Source: Palaemon carinicauda (lineage: Eukaryota > Arthropoda > Malacostraca > Decapoda > Palaemonidae). Taken from it: a stretch of 64,000 nt of DNA. This document shows, in pieces, positions 1-11,311 of this stretch (its first letter is position 1; each line of letters opens with the position of its first letter). Below the pieces are notes generated by a model, which saw only the letters and a list, made by a program, of their open reading frames with translations, ran no database searches and was not told the DNA's origin. The stretch is taken from NCBI RefSeq assembly GCF_036898095.1, contig NC_090743.1, forward strand, positions 20,848,479 through 20,912,478, read 5' to 3'. Position numbers and translations under genes: made by a program.

Positions 1-494
1 ATATTAGTGGAAAATTAATTTAGGTTTTGCCATTTGTTCAGAAAGGAATAATTGGTAACATTGTTGCATATGGGAAGGGAATAATACCAGCCTGTAAAAA
101 GAGGTCCTCAAGTTACAAGAAAATAAATATAGACTTGGACCAGATAAAGTTAGGGAAAAAATGCACATTTTAAAGATGGAATCTAACTAAACAGAGGCCC
201 AGTACATAATGTGAATTGATAGAAGCAATGCTGATTTTGGCTTTGAAATTTCTTTTATTGCATACCTAAGTGGGGATATAAATGGTGCATGTATTGATTA
301 GCTGTTGATTAGATATCACGATATTTTGTCCGTCATGATAGTCCTCAAGGCACTCCTGTAACTAACTAGGGTTACTTTGCTTATTTAAGGTATTCATAAA
401 ACTATGAACTATTTTATATGTTGTGATTAGTCTTAAAAATAAATTTGAATAATTTGTTATAAAGTTTTGAAAATTTAACATTTTTTATTCGCAG
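1..494. other. Intron of left host gene, upstream part
   Basis: AT-rich sequence with no supported coding region. It ends in a pyrimidine-rich acceptor (TTTTTTATTCGCAG) directly before the exon at 495. Taken as intron because the following exon joins in phase with the exon at 10411. Nothing else recognised. Confidence 0.6.
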
Positions 495-592
495 GAGTTA
501 TGTTTACCTCATCCCCTTGCTGGATGTGAATGTTACGTATGTTTGAATTTATCTGCAGATCCTAGCTGCCAGTTATATGCTCTCACAACTGA
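495..592 (+). CDS. Unrecognised host gene, internal exon (first visible)
   Basis: A 98-base internal exon, bounded by a good acceptor ending at 494 and a GTAAGT donor at 593. Read from GAG at 495 it encodes a cysteine-rich stretch beginning ELCLPHPLAGCECYVC and ending LYALTTE, where the last codon is split after two bases. The exon at 10411 supplies the missing base, so the junction is in frame. The 9.8-kb intron that follows holds DIRS element A. I do not recognise the protein family. The short exon, clean splice sites and matching phase are the whole case for it being real; an RNA read across 592 to 10411 would settle it. Confidence 0.6.
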
Positions 593-653
593 GTAAGTAT
601 TAGTGAGGGAATTGATTCATTAGTTTTCCTCAAAAACATTCTATATCTAAAGT
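593..653. other. Intron, 5' flank of DIRS A
   Basis: Short AT-rich intron sequence between the GTAAGT donor and the left end of DIRS A. Nothing else seen. Confidence 0.5.
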
Positions 654-668
654 TTTAAATGTAAAACT

Positions 669-825
669 TACCTGCTGGTTATATAAGAATGGCTAAAGTC
701 TTGTGACGCCCTGGCAGAAACTTCAAAATCTCGCGCCGCTATCGTAGATATGCCAGGTGTACACCAGCGCCCTCGCGGTACCACAGGTAGAACTATACCC
801 ACAAGCCTCAGAACTTCTTCTGCCC
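669..825. repeat. Left inverted terminal repeat of DIRS A
   Basis: Matches the reverse complement of 7175-7330 with few differences, including the block TTATATAAGAATGGCTAAAG and the sequence around GCCAGGTGTACACCAGCG. The far outer bases differ between the two ends, as is usual for DIRS termini. Confidence 0.88.
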
Positions 826-1029
826 GCATAGCTGGCTGTAATGTTGGAAATTCGCTCTCGCTGTTTTACTCTGTTTGGACGTTATTTGGTGATGTACATT
901 GTTTTTTGAGTTTGGGCTAACGTTTAATTGTTTTCTATTTCATTTAATCTTGAAATCTTTTGGTTCGGGGTTATATTTATTAATTTAACCTTTGTTTTTC
1001 GTTGTCGGTCTTTCTCTTAACCATTCAAT

Positions 1030-3619
1030 ATGGCCGACCCCTCCCGTTATTCGTAAGTGTGTTAGTGAAGGGTGTCGTACTCGACTCCCTAAGGGTTCTA
1101 TAGATCCACACAATATTTGTATTGAATGTTGGGGAAAACCATGTTCTTTTGGGGGATAGATGTAATGGATGTTTTTCATTAACGGAAAGTGAATGGGTAA
1201 CATACGAACGGTATGTTAAGAGATTAGAGAGGGACAGGGTTAGGCGTAGTTCTTCACGATCTGTTGAGGTAGCCTTACCTAATGTAAATGATCCTATTCC
1301 TTCCCCCGTAGTGGTAGATCAGCAACCGAAGGAACCTTCTTTGAAAGACATGTTGACCGCTATTCAGGCTCTTGGTGAAAAAGTTGAGTCGTTAGCGGCG
1401 GATAGAAATAAAATATTTTCTGAAATCAAGGTACTGAAAAATCGTGACTCTGACGGAAATGTGGAAAGTGTTTCGAATGTGTTCAGTGTTGTGGAGGGTG
1501 CGTCTGCACGATCTTGTCGTTCGCCAAGCCTACGACCTCTTTCGAGCTCTCGAACCCATGGGAGAAGTAATGTCGGATGGCAAAACGGAACGAGAAGCTT
1601 CATCAATCGTACGGATGTCCCCTCGAACATTCCTGCTGCCGTAGCACAGGTCGTTCACCCTCATCGTAGGAAAGATGAGGTTGGTACGTTATCGCCATCC
1701 TCCGATGAAGGTTTGGGTTGTGAAATCTGGCGTCACGCGTCCAGACCGCTCAAAAGATCGCACGCACTTATTTAACGTCCAGAATCGCCTGCACGTCCAG
1801 GCTGTAGTACGTGGGATACACCTGAGCGTTTCTGTTCTCTCGACGCTTGTACGGCTGCGAAACGCTCGGACCACGGTGTTTGTGTAGATAGATTACGGTC
1901 CGATTCAGAGTTTGTGTCTGTTGCGGAGGTTACTATTCATGCTCCACCACTTCCTTCAGACTGGCTTTCGTCACCTGAAAAGCGTGGTGATAGTGATATT
2001 GATATCCCTTTAGAAAAGGAGTCGAATGTGTTGCGGACTAACGATCCTAAGTGGTCTATGCTTTTGGACATGAAACAATAGCTCTCGTCGTTCTTGCAGT
2101 CTTATCAACCGGCTGTTGGCAGTGCGATTGGGCGTCAGACGTTAGACCAGTTGTCGCACAGGCGGCCTGTGGTCTCTAGTGCTGACGTGTTATCGCACAG
2201 GCGGTCTCCCATTCGCAGTGCTCAACAGAGGTTGATATAGATGAGTCACGTCAGAAAGTTGTTGCCAAACAAATATCGACTTCCGAATGTGATGAGGAAC
2301 GCCAGCGTCGGCAAATGGACGCAATGCGTCGCCGTGACGACTCTCAGCAGTCAACTCTTGACGTTATGAAGCGTCGGCGTCAACAGCAAGTGCACGGGAC
2401 GACCATCACCAGTCTACTTATGACGGCATAGAGCGTCGGCGTCAACAGCAAGCGAACGCTAGGCGTCCACTCGGCGACATTCGGCAGTTGACTCCTGACA
2501 CCAAGCATCGTTCCTTTGAACAGCGAGCGGATGCTAAGCGTCCACGTGACGACACACGGCAGTTAACCCTTGACGTCGAGCGTCAACCCATCCATAGCAT
2601 CACACATCAGTCAACCTCTGCCTCTCCTCTTCAGTTAGATACAATTATTGATCATGGCAAGCGGTCTCATTCAGACCTTGATCCTTCAGTTCAGGCTGCA
2701 GCAGTTGCTGCACTGCCAGAAGATGAACTTGAAGAGAATTCTGACGTGGACGAACCTTTAGAAGAAGTTTCTGAGAATGAAGAAGACAAACATTATCAAC
2801 ATGCTGTTGATCTTAGGAAATTTATGTTAATTCTCACAGACATTTTTCCTGAACATTTCACCCCTGTGGCCCCTCGTTCTCCTCCATCGGAATTTATTTT
2901 AGGTAAAGCAACTAAAGTGCCGGTTTATACTGGTACTTTCACGTTCTTCTAAACGAGCCTTGAAGTTAATGGGTTCCTGGATGGACTCAAAGAGAACTAT
3001 TGGCAAAACGGCCTTTGCTTTTCCTCCCGCAAGACTGGCCTCTAAATCCAGTGTTTGGTACAAGACTGGTGAAGTGCTGGGCTTGGGATTTCCTTCTTCT
3101 GCCCAGGGAGATTTCTCGTGTTTGGTGGATTCTTCTCGTCGTCTGGCCTTAAGGAAAAGAAAGGTATGGTGGTTAATGGCAGAGTTCGACCATTTACTTA
3201 AGGGTTTGTTCAGGGCCTTTGAGGTGCTAAATTATCTAGACTGGTGTTTGGGAGCCTTAAGCAAGAGGGTCTCCGAAATGAAGGGCACGGACACTAGTGG
3301 CCTTGTTCATTTGATGTCCTGCTTGGACAAAGGTGTGATGGATGGCTCTAATGAGTTGGCTGCCCTGTTCACAGCTGGAATAATTAAGAAGAGGGCCACT
3401 ATGTGTTCTTTTCTCTCGGCAGGAGTTTTGCCTTACCAGAAATCGGAGCTACTATTCGCTCCTTTGTCAGCTACCTTATTTCCACAAGAGTTGGTAGGGG
3501 AGGTTGCCACTGCTCTCACCCAGAAGGCCACGCATGATTTGGTGGCCAATACGGCCAGGAAAGTTTTACCTTCTGCTTTTTCATCTCGTAAACCTAAGGA
3601 AAGCTCTACTGGTGTATGA
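1030..3619 (+). pseudogene. DIRS A gag-like frame, broken
   Basis: Starts at ATG 1030 (MADPS), the same start seen in element C at 34424. After a frame change the N-terminus shows a cysteine-rich segment: DPHNICIECWG, then after another shift GDRCNGCFSLTESEW followed by a basic YVKRLERDRVRR stretch. A low-complexity middle contains the short repeat GCGTCGGCGTCAACAGCAAG near 2370 and 2430. An acidic segment and the capsid-like C-terminal part lie at 2488-2952 and 2960-3619, separated by a shift near 2940. Known DIRS elements carry a gag-like first ORF, so the assignment rests on position and on the N-terminal cysteine pattern shared with elements B, D and E. It cannot make a full protein as it stands. 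Confidence 0.65.
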
Positions 3620-5237
3620 CCTTCTCAGTCCTTTCGTGGTAAATCTTCCGGAAGGGGTTCTTTCAAACCATACGGGAGAAAACCTAGGAGCAGAGGAACC
3701 AAGACCGGCCGAGGTAGAGTCTGACTGCCCTAGCCTTCAGACAGCAGTAGGTGCCAGGCTGAATTACTTCTGGAAGGCCTGGGAGAGGAATGGAGCGGAT
3801 CCCTGGTCCGTCCAAGTGTTAAAGTAGGGTTACAAGATCCCATTCCTATCAATTCCTCCATTAGTCACAGATCCGGTGGATCTTTTGCCCAAATACAAGG
3901 AGGGTCCGAAGAAGCAAGCCATGCGGCTTCAGATGTCTCTATTATTAGAAAAACAAGCAATAGAGGAAGTGTAAGATGTAACATCTCCAGGGTTTTACAA
4001 CCGACTTTTCTTAGTTCCCAAGAGTTCGGGGGTGTGGAGACCGGTTCTGGACATAAGTGTTCTAAATGGTTACGTCCAGAACACGACGTTTATGATGGAG
4101 ACTCAGAAGACGGTTCTTGCGGCGGTAAGGAGGGGCGATTGGATGATCTCAATAGACCTCCAAAACGCCTATTTTCATATTCCAATACATCCCAGCTGCA
4201 GACGTTATCTGAGATTCATGGACGGAAACAAGGTCTTCCAATTCAGAGCTCTTTGTTTCGGGCTCAGCACGGCTCCTCTATTATTTACCAAGATCATGCT
4301 GAATGTAGCAAGCATGTTGCATTCGAGGGGAATCAGGGCCTCCCTGTACCTGGACGATTGGCTGATAAGAGCCTCCTCAGCCGATTGCTGTTTGAAGGAC
4401 CTAAGAATGACACTGGAATTAACCAAGGAACTGGGCCTCCTGGTGAGTTCGAAAAAATTGCAACGGACTCCATCCCAGGAGATTCTTTATTTGGGGATGG
4501 AGATTCACAGTCGGAGTTTTCGGGCTTTTCCGTCGCCTGTGAGGATTCAGTCAGCTCTCCAAAAAATCCAAGCTTTTCTGAAGAAGGAACTCAGTTCTGT
4601 AAGGGAATGGATGAGCCTTCTGGGGACACACTCATCATTAGAGAAGTTCGTGACTCTGGGGAGATTGCATTTGCGTCCCCTTCAGTTTCATCTCAATCGG
4701 CATTGGAAAAAAGGGGACAATCTCGACAGGGAAAGCGTTCCCATCACGGACTCCATCAAGTCTCATCTTCAGTGGTGGAACATCGAGTACAGACTGAAGG
4801 AAGGCTTGTCTTTACATCAGAAGAGCCCAGTCCTCGTGTTGTGTTCCGACGCCTCTAATTCGGGGTGGGGGGCAACACTGGGGAAGAAGGAGCTCTCGGG
4901 AGCGTGGACAGTGGAGCAAACAGCTCTCCACATAAACCAAAAGGAGCTTTTGGCAATACATCTGGCCCTCAAAGGCTTTGAAAAGCTTATCAGGGGCAAA
5001 GTAGTCCAAATCAATGCAGACAGCACTACAGCTCTGGCCTATATAACAAAGCAAGGCGGGACCCACTCATGGACTTTGTACGAGATAGCAAGACCTCTTC
5101 TCATATGGGCAGAGGAAAGAAAAGTGACACTTTTGACTCGGTTTATTCAGGGAGTCAATAATGTGAGTGCAGACAGACTCAGCAGGAGGGGTCAGATTCT
5201 CCCCACAGAATGGATTTTACACCGAGACGTCTGCTAA
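3620..5237 (+). pseudogene. DIRS A reverse transcriptase and RNase H
   Basis: The RT N-terminus reads from about 3740, with in-frame stops at about 3826 and 3972. From 4032 to 5237 a 401-codon frame is open. It carries the RT fingers and palm (IDLQNAYFHIPIHPS, then CFGLSTAPLLF), the catalytic LYLDDWLI near 4345, a thumb with WMSLLGTHSSLEKFV, and an RNase H domain starting at LVLCSDASNSGWGA with later HINQKELLAIHLAL and NADSTTALAYI. Together these copy the RNA intermediate to DNA and remove the RNA strand. The next domain, methyltransferase-like, starts at about 5260 in a shifted frame. Two stops make this copy unlikely to be functional. Confidence 0.88.
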
Positions 5238-5259
5238 AGTCTGTGGCGTTTATGGGGTC

Positions 5260-5658
5260 ATCCTCTCATGGATCTCTTTGCAACCACAAAGACAAAGAGA
5301 CTGGAGTGTTACTGCTCACCATTACCGGATCCCGAAGCCTTACACATAGACGCCTTTCTAATGAATTGGTCGTGCATGGAGGTTTATGCTTGCCTCCCCA
5401 TTCAAGATTCTCTACAAAGTGATACAGAAGTTCGTATCCCACGAAGAAACCAGGATGACACTGATAGCTCCGTTCTGGCCGTCAAGAAGCTGGTTTCCAG
5501 AGGTACTGGAATGGATGGTAGATTTCCCGAGAAGCCTTCCCTTAAGACCAGATCTTCTCAGACAACCTCACTTGGCTCGAAACCACCTAAACCTCCGAGC
5601 TCTACGTCTGACTGCCTTCAGACTATCAAAAAACTCGTTAGAGCTAGAGGATTTTTGA
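5260..5658 (+). pseudogene. DIRS A methyltransferase-like domain
   Basis: The segment begins MDLFATTKTKRLECYCSPLP with DPEALHIDAF, in the frame of the 5268 ORF, and continues after a frame break near 5385 in another frame as a fragment ending LELEDF at 5658. The break falls exactly where the other copies have YAFPPF. In DIRS elements a domain related to phage N6-adenine methyltransferases follows RNase H, and this segment occupies that place. Its 3' half overlaps the recombinase N-terminus in a -1 relative frame, as in B, C and D. Catalytic activity is doubtful in all copies because the usual D/N-P-P-Y box is not seen. Confidence 0.6.
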
Positions 5659-6658
5659 AGATGGCAGCCAAGGCTATTGCGAGAGCAAGGAGGTCTTCCA
5701 CCATCAAGGTGTATCAGTCCAAGTGGGAGTTGTTCAGAGAATGGTGTAGGGCTAACGCGATTTCTTCATCCAGTAGCTCTCTAACCCAGATAGCGGATTT
5801 CTTCCTAGACCTTAGAAATAAACATAACTTCTCGTCCTCTACAATTAAAGGTTACAGAAGTATGTTGGCGACGGTTTTTAGGCACAGGAACTTAGACCCC
5901 TCCAATAATAAGGATCTGCAGGACTTGTTCAAGTCTTTTGATACCATCAAGAAAAGACAATCAGCTCCTCTTGCCTGGAATTTGGATGTGGTGCTTAAAT
6001 TTCTCATGAGTGACAGGATTGAGCCTTTGCACTCTACTTCTTTTAAGGATTTAACCTTGAAAACTTTGTTTCTGGTTAGCCTAGCCACTGCTAAAAGAGT
6101 AAGTGAAGTACACGCTTTAAGCAGGAACATTGGTTTTTGGGATGGAAAAGCCATTTGTACCTTACAACTGGGGTTTTTGGCCAAGAATGAGAATCCTACC
6201 CGGCCATGGCCCAAATCTAGATCCCTAACCTTTATGATGTGGTGGGAGATGAGTTGGAGAAGGTGCTCTGTCCAGTAAGAGCATTACGGCTATATGTGGA
6301 CAGAACAAAGAATCTGAGAGGCGGCTCAGACGCTCTGTGGTGTGCAGTCCGAAAACCCTCACTGCCCATGTCAAAGAATGCCTTGTCATTTTTCATTAGA
6401 CTGTTAGTTCGCGAAGCTCACGCCCAGTGCGATGAGGCGGACCAGAGGCTTCTCAAAGTAAAGACACATGAAGTCAGAGCGGTAGCGACTTCAGTGCCTT
6501 TCAAACAGAATCGTTCTCTGCAAAGTTTGATGGATACGACCTCTTGGAGGAGTAAGTCAGTATTCGCATCTCATTATTTGAAACATGTTCAGACTCTTTA
6601 TGAGGACTGTTATACGTTGGGTCCATTCGTAGCAGCGAATGCGATAGTAGGCGAGTGA
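5410..6658 (+). pseudogene. DIRS A tyrosine recombinase, one frameshift
   Basis: The recombinase core-binding part (KVYQSKWELFREWC, then STIKGYRSML) and the catalytic first arginine (TAKRVSEVHAL, about 6090) lie in the frame ending at 6278. A frame change near 6230 moves to the frame 6239-6658, which holds the HxxR box (THEVRAVATS, about 6468) and the tyrosine segment (VFASHYLKHV, about 6560). The full R, HxxR, Y set of the family is therefore present but split. This enzyme replaces an integrase in DIRS elements and inserts a circular DNA intermediate without target duplication. Confidence 0.85.
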
Positions 6659-7034
6659 TCTACCACTCCGTTCCCTTTTCCTAATACCCCTTTTCTATCT
6701 CTTGGAACTCGTAAAGTTATGGTTGTTTGTGGAGACTGGTCGTCAGTCTTCCGCAATCTTTTGTTTGGTCAGGTGGTCAATTTGTTCCTAGAGTGCGCCT
6801 GGAACAAGGGTATTAGTTGAGGTCCTGTCATGTTATGGGTGGTTGTACTGTTTGACAGTTCCTAGGGATCATCAGCCCCGAGTGGATCGCTGGATCTCCT
6901 AAGGATAGCGGACAAAATGAGGCAGAGTATCATTGCTGTCAGCTTCCTTATCAGGCGAGTTATTTATGTAATGCTCAAGTGAATTTCCAAATAGGTAGCT
7001 GTCTCTGACCTGCCACCAAAGGGTGTCAATCAGC
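6659..7034 (+). other. DIRS A 3' untranslated region
   Basis: Non-coding stretch between the recombinase stop and the internal complementary region. The counterpart in element C (about 37974-38377) has the same layout and shares short blocks such as GCAGAGTA and GACTTCCTTA. Nothing else recognised. Confidence 0.5.
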
Positions 7035-7130
7035 CATTTTTATATAACCAGCGGGTAAGTTTTATATTTAAAAATGATATTTTCATAATAAAATAAACTT
7101 TTGAATATACTTACCCGCTGGTTATATAAG
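7035..7130. repeat. Internal complementary region of DIRS A
   Basis: Begins TATATAACCAGCGGGTAAG and ends CTTACCCGCTGGTTATATA, so it is roughly palindromic. Its left half is the reverse complement of the element's left end and its right half that of the right end; they join in TTTAAAAATGATATTT. In the DIRS model this region templates joining of the two ends into a circle. Confidence 0.88.
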
Positions 7131-7174
7131 TTAAAAACCCGCCCTCCTCCCCTCTAAGAGACTATGAGGCATGG

Positions 7175-7330
7175 AAGATCTGAGGATTGTGGGTATACTG
7201 TAGTTCTACCTGTGGTACCGCGAGGCCGCTGGTGTACACCTGGCATATCTATGATAGCGGCGCAAGATTTTGAATTTTCTGCCAGGGCGTCAGGAGACTT
7301 TAGCCATTCTTATATAACCAGCGGGTAAGT
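7175..7330. repeat. Right inverted terminal repeat of DIRS A
   Basis: Reverse complement of 669-825, ending ACCAGCGGGTAAGTATATTC. The outer 38 bases beyond it, to about 7368, are shared in type with the right end of element C (TATTCAAAAATTTATTTTAT). Confidence 0.88.
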
Positions 7331-7368
7331 ATATTCAAAAATTTATTTTATTATGAAAATATCATTTT

Positions 7369-9809
7369 GAAGGCTTTACTCAATTTTGAAAAGATCCAGA
7401 CTGGAATTTTTTCTTGATCCAAACACCTGCTGGGTAAGATTTGTATCCTAGTATGTACTGTCACTGAGTAAGAACTGTCTTAGTGTTGTAATACGTAATT
7501 CACAGGACTTCTTGTTTGTCTTGATTTGGTTTAGATTCAATTCCATGTCAGATGAGATCCTTTTTTTTTTTATCACATAATCATATTAAGAATAGCGTGC
7601 TTATTATTTTGGTACATTTTAAAATTTTCCAATTACTGTATTCAACTCTCTTCAGGAAGCGGGGAATTAAAGTTCAGCTTAGTCAGCCATCCCTTGTTTA
7701 TAGATGTAAAAAATACTTTCACGAACTTTATGTATGTTTGCTAGGGAACTTAGCAAGCATATTAGTATTATATATTTATTTGTTCTCATAGATGATATTT
7801 GCACGTTGTTTTAGTAAGGTGGAGGATTTTACTTGTACATTATGTAGAAAGAAAATTTAGATATGTCTCATAGTTTAATACTACTCTACCATTCTCTGTA
7901 TTCTGAAAAGAAAAATTTTTATCGCCTGAGTTGATATTTGATAACGCTGTCAGTTAATGAAGTCGGATGAACTTTTTAGAATATCATTATAGTACATATA
8001 AAGATTTACTTAGATCACCAAGTCGCATGTCTGGACTCGTGCCTTGGTATACATCTATTAAGGATGAGACCCAAATCAGTCCCAAGGTAATGTTTTGACC
8101 ATATAAAATGATGGAAGCTTAGTATGAAAATCTTTGGTAAGTTGGTTAAATACTTAATGGAATGGCATACATTTTTTTTTTGTTTCAGCTGACCAGGAAA
8201 GTTTAGGCTTATATTTGTTGTACTTTTCTTCGTATTCCATTCATAGTGTGAAAGCTTGAACAAGCGCAGATGAGCAACCTTACTGTGCCATTTTTAATAA
8301 CGAGGCATTTCACTTTATGCCTCTAATGCCAGATGCATTTACTTTGAGTCTTTAGAAACATTTTTTTAGGCTCAAACAGTTGTATCATAGTATGGATAGG
8401 ATCACATCGTTCTGTAAGTTAGAACCAAAAGACAGATTTTCAAATAGCAATTCTTAGTAAATTAACAATATTAGCTGTATATCTGTTTATTTAGATAATA
8501 TCTAGGTTTATATTGGAACAGATATAAATGAATTCATGATGAGGTGTGACCTAGAATGTCTCTGAACTAAGATCTATTTCTCATGAGTTGTGCTCTTCTC
8601 ATATTTTACCAGTACACCCGCACAATAGAGGTTGATCAGTGGCCTCCAGTATTTTCCGTTCTAAGAAGCACTTTAAAATCAAAGCCTTTTTTGTAAAGAT
8701 AAAGCTTGACTTTGGGTATTAAGGACTGGTGAAACCAATCTGATGTCAGTGCTTTTGTTATCCATGTATTTTGGTTGTGCATCAAATGTACTGTTAGCAG
8801 GGTCTAATTTTTACCTTGGAGGGGCCTCGAGCTATGAAGCTGGTAGTATTTCGACACATTATACATGCTAGCCAATCTTTTTAGGCCTGGAATCCAGGGG
8901 GCTCTGACCTCCATAATAAAAGTCCATAATGGCATGCATTTCCAAAAATGGCCATTGACATTCATATTGAAAACTGTTTACATTACTAACCCCCTTCCTG
9001 GATGGTGGTCTGGAACGTCTCCTTCATGTACCATTCCGTGGCTGGTTTGTCAGCACAGGCAGCTTCTCCATGCAGGGACACAATCTTAAGACTGAACCTC
9101 CTTTGAAATTTATCAAACCATCCCTTGCTGCCATAGTCTTGATTCTGGGTCATTGTCACTGCCATCCATAAACTTGGTGCATCAAAGGATAGATTTCTTG
9201 TTACGAATTGGGAGGTTGTTGTATTTAGACATGGCTTACTGCATTAGAGAAAATGTTCCTGAATTGTGTGGTTGGTGTGAGGGCATTCTCTCTCCAAGAA
9301 TGCTATGTTCTTTCTTGGTGAGTGTTTAGTAACTAAAACTCACAGGTAATTTGATTCTGGTCAAGTTAGGAACTTAAAAATTTGGGTTCGTGATATTAAA
9401 AGTGACAGCTGCTGTAATTTCTGTAAGACACTTTCTTTGTGAATGGGATTGGCATCAGTCTGGTAGCATACTAAGACTGTGTTTGCCAAGCTCTATTTAA
9501 GATAAGCATGGTTTCATATACTGTATTAAGTTCCTGGTCCTGTGTAAGCAGCAGGTAATATTCTTATGTAAATTGTATTGAGTAAAGGCCTTAAAATTTG
9601 TATTGGTTTATAGTTCTTCAATGCTATTTATTATTTATTATATCTATATGAAATTGTGCTGTATCACGCAAATCTTTCCAGCTTTTCATGAGTACTGTTA
9701 AACTTCTTGTAATTTGTAGTGAACCTTGGCTAGTTGTTTAAGTATAGATTAGGGTATTGCATTTGATAAGTGTCTTTCTCTTACTTATCCTCTACTTCCT
9801 ACTGTGGGA
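7369..9809. other. Intron of left host gene, no gene seen
   Basis: AT-rich intron sequence. Open frames are short and without recognisable domains. No repeat ends were recognised here. Confidence 0.5.
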
Positions 9810-10185
9810 AAGTGCCATATGAACTTCTGGTGAAATTCATAGAAATAAACAACTTTAATGATAAAATAGATAATTTCTATACGCACTTACGGTTCATATC
9901 GTACGCCCTCCCACCTCCCCCATAGATAAGTGATGTCAAGAGGTTGTTGCATACATTGCTATTTTGTATATTGAAATGACAATCCTCAAGTGTGTGTCTT
10001 AGCCATATGCCACCATATAGGGGCAACACCCGACTGGAGTTGAGACTATGGAAGAGAAAAGAAATGGGAAAATATTTTCATTGTTAAAGTAGGTATTGAC
10101 AATTAGCTTCAAATAAGAATCCATATGAACCTCAGGTGAGTATAGAAATAATTAGTCATATAAAAATTTCATTATTTCTATATCA
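9810..10185. mobile_element. Remnant of a DIRS right end (terminal-only)
   Basis: The segment CCATATGAACTTCTGG at about 9816 is followed at about 9870-9915 by ATTTCTATACGCACTTACGG and a CCCTCCCACCTCCCCC block. This is the layout of the internal complementary region of A, where ATATACTTACCCGCTGG leads into CCCTCCTCCCC. Near 10120-10185 comes ATATGAACCTCAGGTGAGTA with an AT-rich tail, which mirrors the right terminus. No coding part lies between, so it looks like an isolated right terminus of a further DIRS subfamily. Confidence 0.5.
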
Positions 10186-10410
10186 CATTCCTTTACAGTA
10201 TATTGCCTTTATAGACATATGGCTAGCCAGAAGTATTTTATTTTTAAGTGAAAACCATTATTAGAGAAAGTAGTTGGACAGCCAAGTAAGAAAAGTGTGG
10301 TTCAGAGAACTTTTAGGACCATCCATAGTGCCTCATTGGGCCTAAAAGAGGGATTCTGCTGATTTGGGAAATTGTGCAATATTATCTAATGTATATCAAC
10401 CTTTTTTCAG

Positions 10411-10604
10411 GGGTGGTTCCCTGCTACCACCTGGAAGTACTGTTCTAGTTGAAGGAGAAAGAGTAGGAACAGTATTGTATTTGGGTCACGAAAAATTAAT
10501 CACCAGTAATCAAAGCTTTGTGTCCCCCATCTCAGTCGATGCTATCTTATCTCATGAGGGATATTTGCGACCTGTTGGCTTGACTTTGAAGTTGTGGGCC
10601 CCAG
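10411..10604 (+). CDS. Unrecognised host gene, second visible exon
   Basis: A 194-base exon between the acceptor CTTTTTTCAG ending at 10410 and the donor GTGAGT at 10605. It completes the split GAG codon of exon 495-592 and reads GGSLLPPGSTVLVEGERVG, then TVLYLGHEKLI, SNQSFVSPISVDAILSHEG and LTLKLWAP, ending after the first base of a codon. That base joins AT at 14018 to make GAT (Asp). The segment looks like a compact beta-rich domain with GERVGTVLYLGH in a turn-strand pattern. I noted a faint likeness to CAP-Gly or SH3-like folds but cannot support it. Function unknown. Confidence 0.68.
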
Positions 10605-11228
10605 GTGAGTACAGTGTGTTTTGAAATATGTTGTAAGTAATGACCATATAACTTGATCTGAATTAGTTTTAAATAGGAAAGAAATTGACAGGCTGATAAC
10701 TGTCACCATGAAAACATTTGTTTGGAAACTCATTTAAATGCAAACCACAGATTACTTAATGTTCTAGGAAAACCTTTTTAGATTGAAGTGAACAAATGGT
10801 GGATTATAGCCTGTTTTTCAGAAAGGTTTTAACGCTAATTATTGCTTCTCTTCTAGTTTACTAAAAGTACACAGCACTGCAAAGAAATTTTATCGCCTGC
10901 GAGTACTTAGGCCACTTTGTGTTACCAACATTTTAATAGAATTCTTTAAATGTTTTTTCAGCCCTTTCAACTTAGTGGTCTCTTAATTGGCTACATTCTC
11001 CACTTAATTGTCTTTTCTTCTCAAGATGAACCCTATTTACCAGTGTATTAGTGTTATCAAGACTATTAAGAATAAGGGCTTCCTTTATGTACAGTAGTCC
11101 CATCAATCTAAAACCAAGGTTTAGAAGGGGTCGAGATAGGGGTATCCCCTCACACAGTGTTGTCATGTTTCCACCTACACAACATCACTGAGGCACCAAA
11201 TTTGTATGTTGCATCATTAAGCATGAAA

Positions 11229-11230
<2 letters not shown>

Positions 11231-11308
<78 letters not shown>
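11231..11308. repeat. (TC)n microsatellite
   Basis: Uninterrupted TC dinucleotide run of about 78 bases. An open frame through it encodes only Leu-Ser repeats and is not a gene. Confidence 0.97.

Positions 11309-11311
<3 letters not shown>

Larger units (their letters stand above)
654..7368 (+). mobile_element. DIRS-like retrotransposon A, near full length
   Basis: A 6.7-kb element in an intron of the left host gene, same strand as the gene. It has inverted terminal repeats at about 669-825 and 7175-7330, and an internal complementary region at about 7035-7130 that reads as the reverse complement of the left end joined to that of the right end. Coding order is gag-like, RT, RNase H, methyltransferase-like and tyrosine recombinase, which defines the DIRS group. 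The gag frame is broken near 1046, 1130 and 2940. RT has two stops near 3826 and 3972. The methyltransferase frame shifts near 5385 and the recombinase near 6230. The RT YLDD motif and the recombinase catalytic residues survive. Ends are set by comparing termini with the internal complementary region and may be off by about five bases. Closest relative in the window is element C. Confidence 0.88.

Noticed and set aside
4034..4858. 274-codon frame overlapping the DIRS A RT
   Set aside because: Shadow frame of the RT; no domain of its own.
10411..10604. CAP-Gly or SH3-like domain in the unknown host gene
   Set aside because: Only a loose resemblance (GTVLYLGH); no full motif.
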